64,000 nucleotides of DNA from JAVEYA01 sp034003745 (GTDB lineage Bacteria; Bacillota; Peptococcia; DRI-13; PHAD01), in assembly GCA_034003745.1 (NCBI GenBank), contig JAVEYA010000001.1:1-64000 (forward strand), read 5' to 3'. The notes under the pieces were generated by a model. The model was given only the letters and a program-made list of their open reading frames with translations. It made no database searches and had not been told where the DNA came from. Every line of letters begins with the position of its first letter. Positions within the stretch are counted from its first letter, which is position 1. The translations under genes and the position numbers were made by a program. Below are positions 16,497 to 26,211 of the stretch, piece after piece.

Positions 16497-17669
16497 CTAC
16501 CTTTCTTGAAAAATCCTGCCGCCTCTGCCTGCTTTCCGTTCCGGAAAGCGGCATAAAGCCGCGCTGAGAAGGGCCGTCGCCGGCACAGCCAAAAAAAGTC
16601 CGATACTGCCGGAAAAAGCACGGATTACCTCGCTCGCTATCGTATCCAAATTAATATATTTAAGATAGGGAATATTATTTGCCATCAAGAGCAGCATCAG
16701 GGAAAGCGAGCCGCCTGTATAAGCCAGAATCAAGGTATTGGACATCGTGCCGATGATATCCCGTCCGATATTCAATCCGCTTCTGAATAATTGCCCAAAA
16801 GTCAGCTCCGGTTTAACACAATGGATTTCACTGAGCGCAGAAGAAATGGACATGGCTACGTCCATGACCGCGCCCAAGGAACCGATAACGATACCGGCAA
16901 AAAGAATTCCTGTAAAATCAAGCTTCCCTTCCGCATAGGTAAAGAAAAAGAGCCGTCCTTCTTCCGAGCCGAGTCCGTTTACGCGGGTCAGATAAATCAT
17001 GTACTTGGCCAAAAGCCCGCCCAATACGACCCCAATGATGGTTCCGGAAATGGCTGCCAGGGATTTTTTGGTGAAGCCGGAAATCAGCATATGGGTAATA
17101 ATCGTAATCAGCGCACTGACTATAACCGAGACAACAATGGGATTTTTACCCGCCAAAATGGCAGGTAATAGTATTGTGATCACTGCCCACCCTGTAAAAA
17201 TCAAAGACAGCAACGTTTTTACACCTTGCCTGTGCCCAATCAGGATAATGCATAAGGCAAATGCAACGATCAGGACATACAAGTATATTTCCCGGGAAGG
17301 GCTGGAAATATAGGCTTCCTTCAGGACAAAATCCTCCACTTCCAGGCTGAGCACAACCTCATCCCCCGTAAAAACGGAAAAATCATAGGCCGGATTACTG
17401 CCTTCATAATGAATACAGGTGACCTGACGCCCCCTGAACTCGCCTTTGCTGATTTCAACCTGCACCTCATACTGCTTTTCCTCAGGGACAAACCTTTCTT
17501 CTTCCGGAATGTCCATTTCCCGGACGCTTAGCACTTTTCCCTTGGTCAAAACTTCCGTTTCCATGTTTCCGCTGTACTGAAGATTCTCGCTATAAAAATA
17601 ACCGGCTGCCAAAAGCACAATACAAATGATATAGGCAGCCGTTTTCTGCAATATTTCCCTCTTGGGCAT
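16497..17669 (-). CDS. YibE/F-like multi-pass membrane protein
   Basis: 390 residues from ATG 17669, eight bases after AGGAG (a GTG at 17678 is also in frame). One N-terminal membrane anchor is followed by an extracytoplasmic OB-like region of about 100 residues (LTKGKVLSVREM to VLSLEVEDF), then about seven membrane helices forming the YibE/F domain (GHRQGVKTLLSL, GFTKKSLAAISGTIIGVVLGG, GSLGAVMDVAMSISSAL). It is an uncharacterised transporter-like family common in Clostridia. It follows era by 12 bases. Confidence 0.85.
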   Translation of the reverse strand: MPKREILQKTAAYIICIVLLAAGYFYSENLQYSGNMETEVLTKGKVLSVREMDIPEEERFVPEEKQYEVQVEISKGEFRGRQVTCIHYEGSNPAYDFSVFTGDEVVLSLEVEDFVLKEAYISSPSREIYLYVLIVAFALCIILIGHRQGVKTLLSLIFTGWAVITILLPAILAGKNPIVVSVIVSALITIITHMLISGFTKKSLAAISGTIIGVVLGGLLAKYMIYLTRVNGLGSEEGRLFFFTYAEGKLDFTGILFAGIVIGSLGAVMDVAMSISSALSEIHCVKPELTFGQLFRSGLNIGRDIIGTMSNTLILAYTGGSLSLMLLLMANNIPYLKYINLDTIASEVIRAFSGSIGLFLAVPATALLSAALCRFPERKAGRGGRIFQER

Positions 17670-17681
17670 GCTCAACACTCC

Positions 17682-18581
17682 TTATTCCCTGTACCCCAGC
17701 TCACGCAGGACAGCATCCTTGTTGCGCCAGTCGCTTTTTACCCTGACAAATAACTCCAGATAAGTTTTGCTGCCCAGGAGCCGCTCGATATCGACCCGCG
17801 CTCTCGAGCCGATTGCTTTCAGCCTTTCTCCGTTTTTGCCGATGATGATGCCTTTTTGCGAATCTCTTTCCACATAGATGCTGGCTGCAATGTACAGCAG
17901 TTGCTCACTGCGGCGCTCTAACTGCTCTATTGTTACCGCGACGGCATGAGGCACCTCATCACGGGTTGCCTCGATCACCTTTTCCCTGACTATTTCAGCC
18001 AAGAGGACGCTCTCCGGCTGGTCGGTGAGCGTATCCTCCGGATAATAACGCGGACCCGGCGTCAGATATTTGAGAGCAGCCTGCAATAAAGCCGGTACAT
18101 TATCGCCTTTTAAAGCGGAGAGCGGGATGATCTCCTGCCATTCACGCATGTTCCGGTAAAAGTCCATCAGCGGCAGCAGCTTTTCTTTTTCCAGCAAGTC
18201 TACCTTATTTAAAAGCAAAAAAACCGGTGTCTCCACTGTTTGCAGTTTTTCCGCAAGATAGGCGTCCCCTGAGCCAAATGGCGCCGTAACGTCCACCAGG
18301 TAAAAGACGACATCCGTTTCATTCAGCGTATTCAGAGCGAGCCTTACCATGCTGTCGCCGAGTTTGTCCTTGGGCTTATGGATACCCGGCGTGTCCAACA
18401 GGACAAGCTGGTAATCCGTTCCGTTGATGATCCCGGCAATTCTATTTCTGGTCGTCTGGGGCTTATCGGAGGTTATGGCAATCTTAGCGCCGGTCATATA
18501 ATTTAAAAGCGTGGATTTTCCGGCGTTGGGCCTACCCACCAGCGCCGCGAACCCGGAACGGAATTCTTTTTCTTTCGTCAA
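17682..18581 (-). CDS. era: GTPase Era
   Basis: 299 residues. It binds the 3' end of 16S rRNA and helps 30S assembly. G1 GRPNAGKS (16-23), G3 DTPG, G4 NKVD and the C-terminal KH domain with GKNGERLKAIGSRARVDIE are all present. The start is a TTG at 18581 whose TTGA overlaps the cdd stop, with GGGAGG nine bases upstream. Confidence 0.98.
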   Translation of the reverse strand: MTKEKEFRSGFAALVGRPNAGKSTLLNYMTGAKIAITSDKPQTTRNRIAGIINGTDYQLVLLDTPGIHKPKDKLGDSMVRLALNTLNETDVVFYLVDVTAPFGSGDAYLAEKLQTVETPVFLLLNKVDLLEKEKLLPLMDFYRNMREWQEIIPLSALKGDNVPALLQAALKYLTPGPRYYPEDTLTDQPESVLLAEIVREKVIEATRDEVPHAVAVTIEQLERRSEQLLYIAASIYVERDSQKGIIIGKNGERLKAIGSRARVDIERLLGSKTYLELFVRVKSDWRNKDAVLRELGYRE

Positions 18582-18985
18582 GCGTTTGGTCCTCCCTTGA
18601 GGAAATTTGCATCAAAATGCAGCGGCAATAATTCCCGGACTGTCGAAGCCACCACCTGACCCTTGGTATTGGCCATCAGGACACGCATTCCGGGAGAAAA
18701 CTCAGCCAGTACCTGGCGGCAGCCGCCGCACGGCGAAGCAGGAATCTCTCCTTCACTGACGATGGCAATCGCCTTAAAGTTCCTGGCCCCGGCGCTCACA
18801 GCATTGAAAACTGCGGCCCGTTCAGCGCAGATAGTATGACTGTATGAAGCGTTCTCCACGTTGCAGCCGGTATAAACCTGCCCGTCTTCGGCTAAGAGCG
18901 CCGCCCCCACCTTAAAGCCGGAATAAGGCGCATATGCTTTCTCCCTGGCGGTAATGGCAGCTTCAATCAGCTTCTCATACGTCAT
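18578..18985 (-). CDS. cdd: cytidine deaminase
   Basis: 135 residues. It deaminates cytidine and deoxycytidine in pyrimidine salvage; homotetrameric type. Zinc ligands and the proton shuttle are in CAER (Cys53, Glu55) and PCGGC (Cys86, Cys89). Longer in-frame starts exist up to 19123, but they run into the previous gene; ATG 18985 follows GAGGTGAAGG and gives the family length. It occupies the ybeY-era interval as in Bacillus. Confidence 0.97.
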   Translation of the reverse strand: MTYEKLIEAAITAREKAYAPYSGFKVGAALLAEDGQVYTGCNVENASYSHTICAERAAVFNAVSAGARNFKAIAIVSEGEIPASPCGGCRQVLAEFSPGMRVLMANTKGQVVASTVRELLPLHFDANFLKGGPNA

Positions 18986-18995
18986 TTCCTTCACC

Positions 18996-20030
18996 TCAAT
19001 ATTCAATCCGGGTCCCGTTGGGAACGACCTCAATCCAGGTCGGCCCCTCCACAAAAGAAAGGGTTTTACCCTTGGAGTCCGTATATTTGGTGAACTGGCC
19101 CGGCTGTTTTTCCCATAACCCATTGATGAATTTGCCTTCCCGGAAAATCAGCGCTTTGCCTTTACCGTGCATAATCAGACGCAGCCGGCCTTCGCCGTCC
19201 AGATACTGATAAGAGACAAATTGGATAATGATATTGGCGGCCTTAAGCTGTTCATTCTTAGCCGTCATGTGCGGCTCTTCGCCCATAAATCTTTCGAAAT
19301 AGAGTTTTTCTTTATTGAACTGATAGCGAATCAGGCTGAGGCGGTTCGGATAAAAAATGGTAATATCACTGACTATCTCCCCCTCGCTCTCCTCCCCCTC
19401 CAACAAATAGGGCAGCTGGGTGGGGGGCGTAGTCAAATTATACTGCTTATTTACAGCCGCCTTTCTAAGGCTGTCGGAACTGGAGTAAAGATTATGGGGC
19501 TTAGCCCGTTCCGTCACCCGCCAGAAAGCGGTGGCCACGTTGCTGCCGCCGTTAATCTCATCCAGATTATTCAATTTTTCCGTCTTAATGGCGTCCAGAG
19601 CATCCATGGAACCACCCGCGTGCACCAGAATAGCCTTGTATTCTTTGGCTAAATCCACAAAATAGCTGCGGGCACTACGGATAGGACCCAATAGCTCCAG
19701 GTCCTCGCCGCTGATAATCGCCAACAGTCTGGTCATCCCGCCCTCCACCGGCATTTCGATAACCACATCGGCCAATTCCAGTCCGGACTGCGGCCGGGCG
19801 GCCGCAGCATTATCAATGACCACGGCCAGGGCGCGTTGTCTGTCTTTATCCCGCCAGCCGGGGAAGGGAATAACTTTCTCGGCTGGTTCTTCTATAACTT
19901 CCGGGGGCTTAACGATATTAAAGTTTATATTCTTTTGAAAATAAGGACGGAGAAGCACAAAGGCTGTCGAGCCGATCATGATGCTCACGGCCAGCGCCGC
20001 TAAGAGCGCGATATAATATTTGCGCCGCAT
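18996..20030 (-). CDS. DUF3048 (YerB-like) membrane-anchored protein
   Basis: 344 residues from ATG 20030, preceded by AAAGGAGG. An N-terminal membrane anchor/signal (YYIALLAALAVSIMIGSTAFVLL) is not followed by a lipobox cysteine, so it is membrane-anchored, not a lipoprotein. The extracytoplasmic part has the DUF3048 pattern: ALAVVIDNAAAARPQSGLELADVV, GGMTRLLAI, GPIRSARSYF and YSSSDSLR. The C-terminal DUF3048 half ends GPTWIEVVP. Function unknown. Confidence 0.88.
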   Translation of the reverse strand: MRRKYYIALLAALAVSIMIGSTAFVLLRPYFQKNINFNIVKPPEVIEEPAEKVIPFPGWRDKDRQRALAVVIDNAAAARPQSGLELADVVIEMPVEGGMTRLLAIISGEDLELLGPIRSARSYFVDLAKEYKAILVHAGGSMDALDAIKTEKLNNLDEINGGSNVATAFWRVTERAKPHNLYSSSDSLRKAAVNKQYNLTTPPTQLPYLLEGEESEGEIVSDITIFYPNRLSLIRYQFNKEKLYFERFMGEEPHMTAKNEQLKAANIIIQFVSYQYLDGEGRLRLIMHGKGKALIFREGKFINGLWEKQPGQFTKYTDSKGKTLSFVEGPTWIEVVPNGTRIEY

Positions 20031-20073
20031 CCCCCATCCTCCTTTGGACGTGTCATTTCTATTGATCATAGTG

Positions 20074-21327
20074 TTATTCCGTTCTCCAGATATGGAGCTT
20101 GCCGATTCTCCTTCCGGTTACTTTTTCCACGACCACATGCAGATTATCGATGTCCAGTTCCTGCCCCTCCTGCGGGAGTTTCCCCAGGTGATGAAAGACC
20201 AGCCCGCTGATGGTATCGAATTCTTCGTCCGGCAAATCCAGTTCCAACTGCTCATTGATATCATAGATGGAGGTGCGGGCGCTGACCCGTAAGGAACCGT
20301 CCTCCAATATCTCAATCAGATTCTCTTCCTTATCAAATTCATCCTGAATATCTCCGACGATTTCCTCGATCAGGTCTTCAATCGTGACCAAGCCGGCGGT
20401 GCCGCCGTATTCATCCAAAACAATCGCCATATGCACCTTCTCTTTGCGCAGTTCCTCAAATAAATCCCGGACTTTTTTACTTTCCGGAACATAATGGGCC
20501 TGCCGCATCAAAGCCTTGATGGAAGGCCTCTTTTCCTCCGGCCTGGCCAGCGGCTGCAGGAGGTCCTTGGCATAAATCACGCCGACAATATTATCGACCG
20601 TTCCTTCATATACCGGGATCCGGGAGTGTCCGATCACCACCGCAATCTCGATGACTTCATCCAGGGTCCCTTCGGCATTCACCGCGAAAATATCGATACG
20701 CGGCACCATCACCTCGCGTACCAGCGTATCATCAAATTCAAAGATACTGTCGATCATTTCCCGCTCGTCCTCATCCAGAAGTCCTTCTTCCTGTCCGACG
20801 TTAACGAGCATCCGGATTTCTTCTTCAGTTACCTGCTGCTCCTGCTCATTCTTCCCGCCCAACAGTCTGACCAACATGCCGGTAATCAGGTTAAGAATAC
20901 GCACCAGGGGATTCAGGAGGATCTGCACAACACGGATATACCCGCTGACATTCAGGGCAATCTTCTCCGGCTTCCTGGCCGTCAGCGTCTTTGGGGTGAT
21001 TTCGCCAAAGACCAAGACGAGTATGGTCATTACTATCGTGGCAATTCCGGGTCCGTTTTCTTCGAAGATGCTAATGGCCAAAGAGGTGGCCAGTGCGGTT
21101 GCCCCAATATTGACAATGTTGTTGCCAACCAATATGGTGGAAATCAAACTTCCGGGCTGTTCCAACATACGCCGCACCGCTACGGCGCGCTTATCGCCTT
21201 CTTCGGCCAGGTGCCGGATTTTTATTTTATTGGCCGCAAAGAAAGCTGTCTCTGTTGCGGAAAAAAAGGCGGACAGTATCAGCAGACAGAACAATAAAAA
21301 TAAAAGGGAAGTATGCGCAATTGACAA
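20074..21327 (-). CDS. CNNM/CorC-type transporter (HlyC/CorC family)
   Basis: 417 residues. The N-terminal DUF21/CNNM membrane domain (SATETAFFAANKIKIRHLAEEGD, then GNNIVNIGATALATS) is followed by a CBS pair (MVPRIDIFAVNAEGTLDE to VLDEYGGTAGLVTIEDLIEEIVG) and a C-terminal CorC_HlyC domain. The family mediates Mg2+ export or Na+-coupled Mg2+ movement. TTG start at 21327 with GGAGGG. A homologue of this type sits between ybeY and era in many Firmicutes. Confidence 0.92.
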   Translation of the reverse strand: MSIAHTSLLFLLFCLLILSAFFSATETAFFAANKIKIRHLAEEGDKRAVAVRRMLEQPGSLISTILVGNNIVNIGATALATSLAISIFEENGPGIATIVMTILVLVFGEITPKTLTARKPEKIALNVSGYIRVVQILLNPLVRILNLITGMLVRLLGGKNEQEQQVTEEEIRMLVNVGQEEGLLDEDEREMIDSIFEFDDTLVREVMVPRIDIFAVNAEGTLDEVIEIAVVIGHSRIPVYEGTVDNIVGVIYAKDLLQPLARPEEKRPSIKALMRQAHYVPESKKVRDLFEELRKEKVHMAIVLDEYGGTAGLVTIEDLIEEIVGDIQDEFDKEENLIEILEDGSLRVSARTSIYDINEQLELDLPDEEFDTISGLVFHHLGKLPQEGQELDIDNLHVVVEKVTGRRIGKLHIWRTE

Positions 21328-21351
21328 AACTTTTCCCTCCTGCAGGTGGTA

Positions 21352-21819
21352 TCAGTTACGAGACAAATCAATCTCCGTCAGTATTTTCTCCTCAAAACGC
21401 CGCATTTGCACGGTCTCTTCTTCTTCATGATGATCGAAACCCAACAGATGCAACAGGCCGTGTACCGCCAGAAAACCCACTTCCCGGTCTAAGTCGTGCC
21501 CATATTCCTGGGCTTGGGCAGCGGCCCGTTCCAGGGATATGATGATATCGCCCAGGAGATGCGGTTCTCCATCCGGCGATAGCAAAGGAACCACCTCCGC
21601 CTCATCAAAGGCAAAGGATAAAACATCGGTAGGGCAATCCAAACCGCGGTAATCGCAGTTCAACGACTGAATTTGGGGATCGTCGACAAAGGTCACGCTG
21701 ACTTCGGTATTTTCCGGGAGAGCAAAAATTTCCGTCGCCTTAACCCCTATCCTATATAGTATATCCTCAATCCTCCCGGTCAGACTCTGCTTCTGCCGGT
21801 TTCCGATCAGTATCCGCAT
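21352..21819 (-). CDS. ybeY: endoribonuclease YbeY
   Basis: About 155 residues. It is a zinc-dependent RNase needed for 16S rRNA 3' maturation and quality control. The metal site HGLLHLLGFDH has His120, His124 and His130. ATG 21819 with AGGAG upstream is preferred over the in-frame start at 21855. It overlaps the 3' end of pgpH by about 50 bases in another frame, suggesting tight coupling. Confidence 0.97.
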   Translation of the reverse strand: MRILIGNRQKQSLTGRIEDILYRIGVKATEIFALPENTEVSVTFVDDPQIQSLNCDYRGLDCPTDVLSFAFDEAEVVPLLSPDGEPHLLGDIIISLERAAAQAQEYGHDLDREVGFLAVHGLLHLLGFDHHEEEETVQMRRFEEKILTEIDLSRN

Positions 21820-23944
21820 GAGGGATTTCTCCTTCCTCCAACTTCTCCAGTACATTCTCCGGATACTCGATACGGGTGTGGAAAATGCCGCTTAAGATTC
21901 TGGTAAAAGCCTGGGCGATCAAATCCAGGTCCTTGAAAGTCAGCGCAGACTCATCAAGCTGACCATCCTGCAGCCTTTCTTTGATAATCCGGCGGACCAA
22001 TCCTTCTATTTTCCCCGGCGTAGCCGTATTCATCGAACGCACAGCCGCCTCTACGTTATCCGCCAGCATGATAATGGCGGCTTCCTTCGATTGCGGTTTA
22101 GGCGCGTCATAGCGAAAATCGTTTTCTTTAATACTATCATGATTCCCCAATTCCAGCGCTTTATGATAGAAGTAGGTAACCAGGCTGGTACCGTGATGCT
22201 GGGCGATAAAATCATTGATCTCCGGCGGGATACCCGACTCCTGCGCTAAGCTCAGTCCATCCTTGACGTGGGAAGTAATAATCAATGTGCTTAAGGCCGG
22301 GGTCAGTTTGGAATGCGGATTTTCTCCGCCCAATTGGTTTTCAATGAAGAAATAGGGGCGTTTCAGTTTGCCGATATCATGGTAATAGGCGCCGACCCGG
22401 ACCAGCATAGAATCTGCTCCGACCGCATCAGCCGCGGCTTCGGCCAGATTACCTACCAGAATGCTGTGGTGATACGTACCCGGCGCCTCCAAGAGCAGCC
22501 TTTTTAAGAGCGGCTGGTTCGGATTGGCCAGTTCCATCAGACGGACACTGGTGGTAATTTTAAAGGCCTGCTCGAAAAAGGGCAGACTGCCGTAAGCGAA
22601 GATCGCGGAAAAGAAACCGTTGAGTACGCCTAAACCCATCCCGATTAAAATTACATTAATGGTATAATTGTTCATTAAACCCAGCGCAAAAATAGAGACG
22701 AGATTCGCCGCGGCGATAAACAGGCCGGCCCGCACCCAATCCAGGCGCTGCGTAAACTTGGAGACGGAATAAATCCCCACCAGGCCGCCGACAAAAGCGT
22801 GGACCGCATGATATAACTGATTGTCGGAAAATATGCCGACAAAAATGGCCAGAACTACCGTTACAAAAACGGCGATCCGGGTATCCAACAAGATTGTAAT
22901 CAGCATTGACCCCGCCGCCACAGGTACCAGGAGTCCCGCCAAATTGGCAATCTCCACCCGGTCGCTAATATTCACGGACAGAATCAGCTTGGCCAGCAGG
23001 ATAATAACAAACACCGTTAAGCATAAGATAAACAGTTTCTTCTCTTCACGGTAAATATCCTGGCTGAAATATTTCAGGAAAAATATCGACAGCACCAACA
23101 CCAAGAGCAAAAAGACGGACACACCGCCCAGGGCGGCAAAAGGCGAGGCTTTCTGATACCCCAGATACTGCAGAATTTCTATCTGGTCCTGAGTGACTAC
23201 CTCACCCTCACTGACAATCCTTTGTCCCTTATGAATCGTAATCAGCACAGGACCCTCGGCGGCCGCAGCTTCTTCTTTGGCTTTTCCGGTGGCTTCCTCG
23301 TCGTAACTGTAGTTGGGGTAGAGCGTTATTTTATTGAAAACTGCCTTAATCAAATCACGGTACGGTTGATTATAGTTTAACAGTTCAATCTGATTGAGGA
23401 TTTTCTCTTTTTTCTCGTTAATTTCAAAATCGCGTACACCCATCTGCCAGTTTGTCCGAAGCAGGTTTACGGCTTCGGCCGTCAAGGCACGCATCGTGTC
23501 CGACTCCATGGACACCAGGACATTCGCCGCCACCCCGGAGAGACGGTATTCGCTTTGTAAGAGTTTAAGTTTTTCGTTGGTATTAAGGTCCTGGCGTCTT
23601 ACTGTAGTGTAATATTCATCAAAAGCCTCTTCTATGTCTTGTTCCATATTCAGCAGGACGACGCGGTCAAGGACATAGACCTCACCCACATTATTGGCCG
23701 CCTGTTCTCTTCTTAACTGGGTTTGCTCGGCGTCTTCGAAGGTGAAATCCTGCGACGCCCGAATCGTGCTGGGAGAGACTTGTCCCGCCCGGACAGGATA
23801 TTCGGCCGGTAAGTAATGAAAAGCGAATATCGCAATTACGCCCAGATAGAATAGTAGAACCAATAAGAAAAACTTGATTTTCTTATGAAACAAACCGCCG
23901 GATTTAGATAAAAACTTGGCCGGTTTCTCGCTTTTGATGGAAAT
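21767..23944 (-). CDS. pgpH: 7TM-HD cyclic-di-AMP phosphodiesterase (PgpH-like)
   Basis: About 725 residues. Layout: first membrane helix, a large extracytoplasmic 7TMR-HDED domain (about 40-300), seven membrane helices, then a cytoplasmic HD domain (GTYHHSILVGNLAE, YYHDIGKLKRPYFF, HHGTSLVTYFYHKA) that hydrolyses c-di-AMP in the listeria/bacillus homologues. The first ATG/GTG/TTG in frame is a TTG at 23893, which has no ribosome binding site. A strong GAAGGGGGGA lies at 23951-23959, and at ideal distance the frame offers only ATT (23942-23944). I mark ATT as the likely start. Follows phoH closely. Confidence 0.93.
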   Translation of the reverse strand: MSIKSEKPAKFLSKSGGLFHKKIKFFLLVLLFYLGVIAIFAFHYLPAEYPVRAGQVSPSTIRASQDFTFEDAEQTQLRREQAANNVGEVYVLDRVVLLNMEQDIEEAFDEYYTTVRRQDLNTNEKLKLLQSEYRLSGVAANVLVSMESDTMRALTAEAVNLLRTNWQMGVRDFEINEKKEKILNQIELLNYNQPYRDLIKAVFNKITLYPNYSYDEEATGKAKEEAAAAEGPVLITIHKGQRIVSEGEVVTQDQIEILQYLGYQKASPFAALGGVSVFLLLVLVLSIFFLKYFSQDIYREEKKLFILCLTVFVIILLAKLILSVNISDRVEIANLAGLLVPVAAGSMLITILLDTRIAVFVTVVLAIFVGIFSDNQLYHAVHAFVGGLVGIYSVSKFTQRLDWVRAGLFIAAANLVSIFALGLMNNYTINVILIGMGLGVLNGFFSAIFAYGSLPFFEQAFKITTSVRLMELANPNQPLLKRLLLEAPGTYHHSILVGNLAEAAADAVGADSMLVRVGAYYHDIGKLKRPYFFIENQLGGENPHSKLTPALSTLIITSHVKDGLSLAQESGIPPEINDFIAQHHGTSLVTYFYHKALELGNHDSIKENDFRYDAPKPQSKEAAIIMLADNVEAAVRSMNTATPGKIEGLVRRIIKERLQDGQLDESALTFKDLDLIAQAFTRILSGIFHTRIEYPENVLEKLEEGEIPHADTDRKPAEAESDRED

Positions 23945-23970
23945 AACAATTCCCCCCTTCCGGCAGGTTC

Positions 23971-24996
23971 TTAATTGACAACCTGCTGTTCAACCGCTGC
24001 TTCCGATACCTTCTTCTCATCCGGTTCACGCGCTTCCTGGGCGCGCTGATATTCCTCATAGGCATGAATGATTTTTTGGACGACGGGGTGCCTGACCACG
24101 TCGGCCTGGGTAAGGTACTGGAAACTGATGCCCTTGATGCCTTTTAAAATATTTTGCACGACAACCAGCCCGGAATTAGCGTTCTTGGGCAGGTCCACCT
24201 GTGTTACATCCCCTGTGATTACGGCTTTGGAGCCAAAGCCTATTCTGGTCAGAAACATTTTCATCTGTTCGGGCGTTGTGTTTTGCGCCTCGTCCAGAAT
24301 AATAAAAGAATCATCCAGTGTGCGGCCCCGCATGTAGGCCAACGGCGCAATTTCAATAATGGATTTATCCACATAACGCTGGGCCGTGTCGATGCCCAGA
24401 ACATCATACAACCCGTCATACAAAGGGCGCAGGTAAGGATTAACTTTTTCCTGCAGATCGCCGGGCAGAAAACCCAGCTTTTCTCCCGCTTCCACCGCAG
24501 GCCGGGTCAGGATAATCCTGTTGACTTCCTTGTTCTTCAAGGCGGTTACCGCCATAATCACAGCCAGATAGGTTTTGCCTGTTCCGGCCGGTCCGATGCA
24601 AAAAACGATATCGTTGGCCTTGACCGCTTGGATATACTGGGATTGACCGATTGTTTTAGGCTTAATCTGTTTGCCCCGGGAAGTCACCTGAATCACTTCA
24701 TGCAGGGTCTCGGACAAATGTTTTCCCTTGCCTTTCATCACGGTCTGGAGACAATAATTGATATCCGGAATCGAAAGTACGCTGCCTGTCCTGATCATGT
24801 CCACCAAATGCAAAATTACTTCTTTAGCCAGATCTACCTCTTCGGCGCTGCCGGAAAGATGAATCTCGCCGCCCCGCGCCACCAGTTTGGCGCCCAAATT
24901 ATCCGCCAAAAACCTTAGGTTTGCATCCCGTAAACCGAATAAAGCCGCCGCTTCGTGATTATCCAAATGAAGATGTTCTTCCGTAATGGCTGCCAA
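23971..24996 (-). CDS. phoH: PhoH-like ATPase
   Basis: 341 residues. It is a cytoplasmic ATPase of the PhoH/YbeZ family, functionally linked to YbeY and RNA metabolism. The Walker A is GPAGTGKT (135-142), the Walker B region FIILDEAQN, and the helicase-like GDVTQVDLP motif is present. The N-terminal domain of about 110 residues is KH-like. Start TTG 24996 with GGAGG nine bases before. Gene order yqfD-phoH-pgpH-ybeY is the conserved Firmicutes order. Confidence 0.96.
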   Translation of the reverse strand: MAAITEEHLHLDNHEAAALFGLRDANLRFLADNLGAKLVARGGEIHLSGSAEEVDLAKEVILHLVDMIRTGSVLSIPDINYCLQTVMKGKGKHLSETLHEVIQVTSRGKQIKPKTIGQSQYIQAVKANDIVFCIGPAGTGKTYLAVIMAVTALKNKEVNRIILTRPAVEAGEKLGFLPGDLQEKVNPYLRPLYDGLYDVLGIDTAQRYVDKSIIEIAPLAYMRGRTLDDSFIILDEAQNTTPEQMKMFLTRIGFGSKAVITGDVTQVDLPKNANSGLVVVQNILKGIKGISFQYLTQADVVRHPVVQKIIHAYEEYQRAQEAREPDEKKVSEAAVEQQVVN

Positions 24997-25033
24997 GTAG
25001 TCAAGCCTCCAAACTCAAGTTATTTGTTAACTA

Positions 25034-26188
25034 TTAATTATATCCGTACGCGCCGATATCTTCAACTGTTTCCAAAAAGTACCCCGTTTGAATCAAATCG
25101 GCTTTTTCCGCCGGAAGGGGTTCATGCCTTTCCGTTAAAATCCGGCAATCCTGCGGAAGCGATTCCATAGCCTCTGTCCTGGCCCGGCTTACTGCTTCCA
25201 GATAAGCGCCTTCTAAGCCCCATTCATGGATTTTCCGTTCTTGCTCAATATAGGTAACATTAATTATTTCGACAAGACCGTCCGGAATCCTGCCTGGTAA
25301 AAGCTTCTGACTGCGGCTGACCGTACGGTAATGCTCGTACGGCGCAAGCCTCGGCCCTTGTATAACGATATCCCAGCCTTTAAAACGGCATATTGTAATT
25401 TCCGCTTTTTTGCCCGTGTCGCGGTCAATTTCTTCCCGGATGGGGCATTGACCGATGACACGGCGCTCCACACGGGCCCGCACCAAAGCCCGCGCCTGGA
25501 TATCCATCGTTTTTCCTGCGACCAGCACCTGGCCTTTTTGTACCAGGTCTCCTTCCCATACCAATGGAACCCCTTTCATGACCAGCAATTCCTCAATCCG
25601 GCCGTCCTGCGCTGCGACCAGGTCGGCTGCTTCGCTCTCCAATTCGGCTGGGACCAAGGCTTTTTCGGATACTTCGATGATAACGCCGCTTCCCCGGACC
25701 TGGATTCCGGCCCAGGCCAGACGGGGTATTTCGGCCAGCATCTGTTCCGTGACCTTATCTTTCATGAAGCCGCTTTTCGGCGCGCCTACCTTGACGCCGT
25801 GCATTGCCAGAAAATGCGTGATCTCCTCGGTTTTAACTTTTTCGTTGCCGGATATTTCGATAAACCAGATAAACGAACTCAGAAGATATAAAGTTACGCA
25901 AAATAATAAGAGCCCAGCCACCAACATCTTCCTTTGACCGAGCCGCATGAATAAAAATGGAGCGCCCTTTTTTTGGGTTATCTTCATACGGCAGCCGCAG
26001 CGTCTGACTAGCCGGCTTAAAGCTTTATACCCTCCCAAACGCGCCTTGAACGTAAATTTTCCCGCTTCATTCCGCCGGATATCCCAAAGATAAATACCGC
26101 GGCTCAAAGCCATATTGATGACTCTTTCCGGTTCACGCCCCCACATGGTTATTACCAGATAACCTGTGACTGCTCTATCCCAACGCAT
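25034..26188 (-). CDS. yqfD: sporulation protein YqfD
   Basis: 384 residues. It is a membrane-anchored protein of the YqfD family, required in sporulation in Bacillus subtilis. The N-terminal cytoplasmic part (GYLVITMWGREPERVINMALSRGIYLWDI) is followed by one membrane helix (MLVAGLLLFCVTLYLLSSFIWF) and a long extracytoplasmic region with POTRA-like and beta-rich sections. It directly follows yqfC; the pair is usually sigma-E controlled. Confidence 0.93.
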   Translation of the reverse strand: MRWDRAVTGYLVITMWGREPERVINMALSRGIYLWDIRRNEAGKFTFKARLGGYKALSRLVRRCGCRMKITQKKGAPFLFMRLGQRKMLVAGLLLFCVTLYLLSSFIWFIEISGNEKVKTEEITHFLAMHGVKVGAPKSGFMKDKVTEQMLAEIPRLAWAGIQVRGSGVIIEVSEKALVPAELESEAADLVAAQDGRIEELLVMKGVPLVWEGDLVQKGQVLVAGKTMDIQARALVRARVERRVIGQCPIREEIDRDTGKKAEITICRFKGWDIVIQGPRLAPYEHYRTVSRSQKLLPGRIPDGLVEIINVTYIEQERKIHEWGLEGAYLEAVSRARTEAMESLPQDCRILTERHEPLPAEKADLIQTGYFLETVEDIGAYGYN

Positions 26189-26211
26189 CGTCCTATCCGC
26201 CCTCCTGCCGG

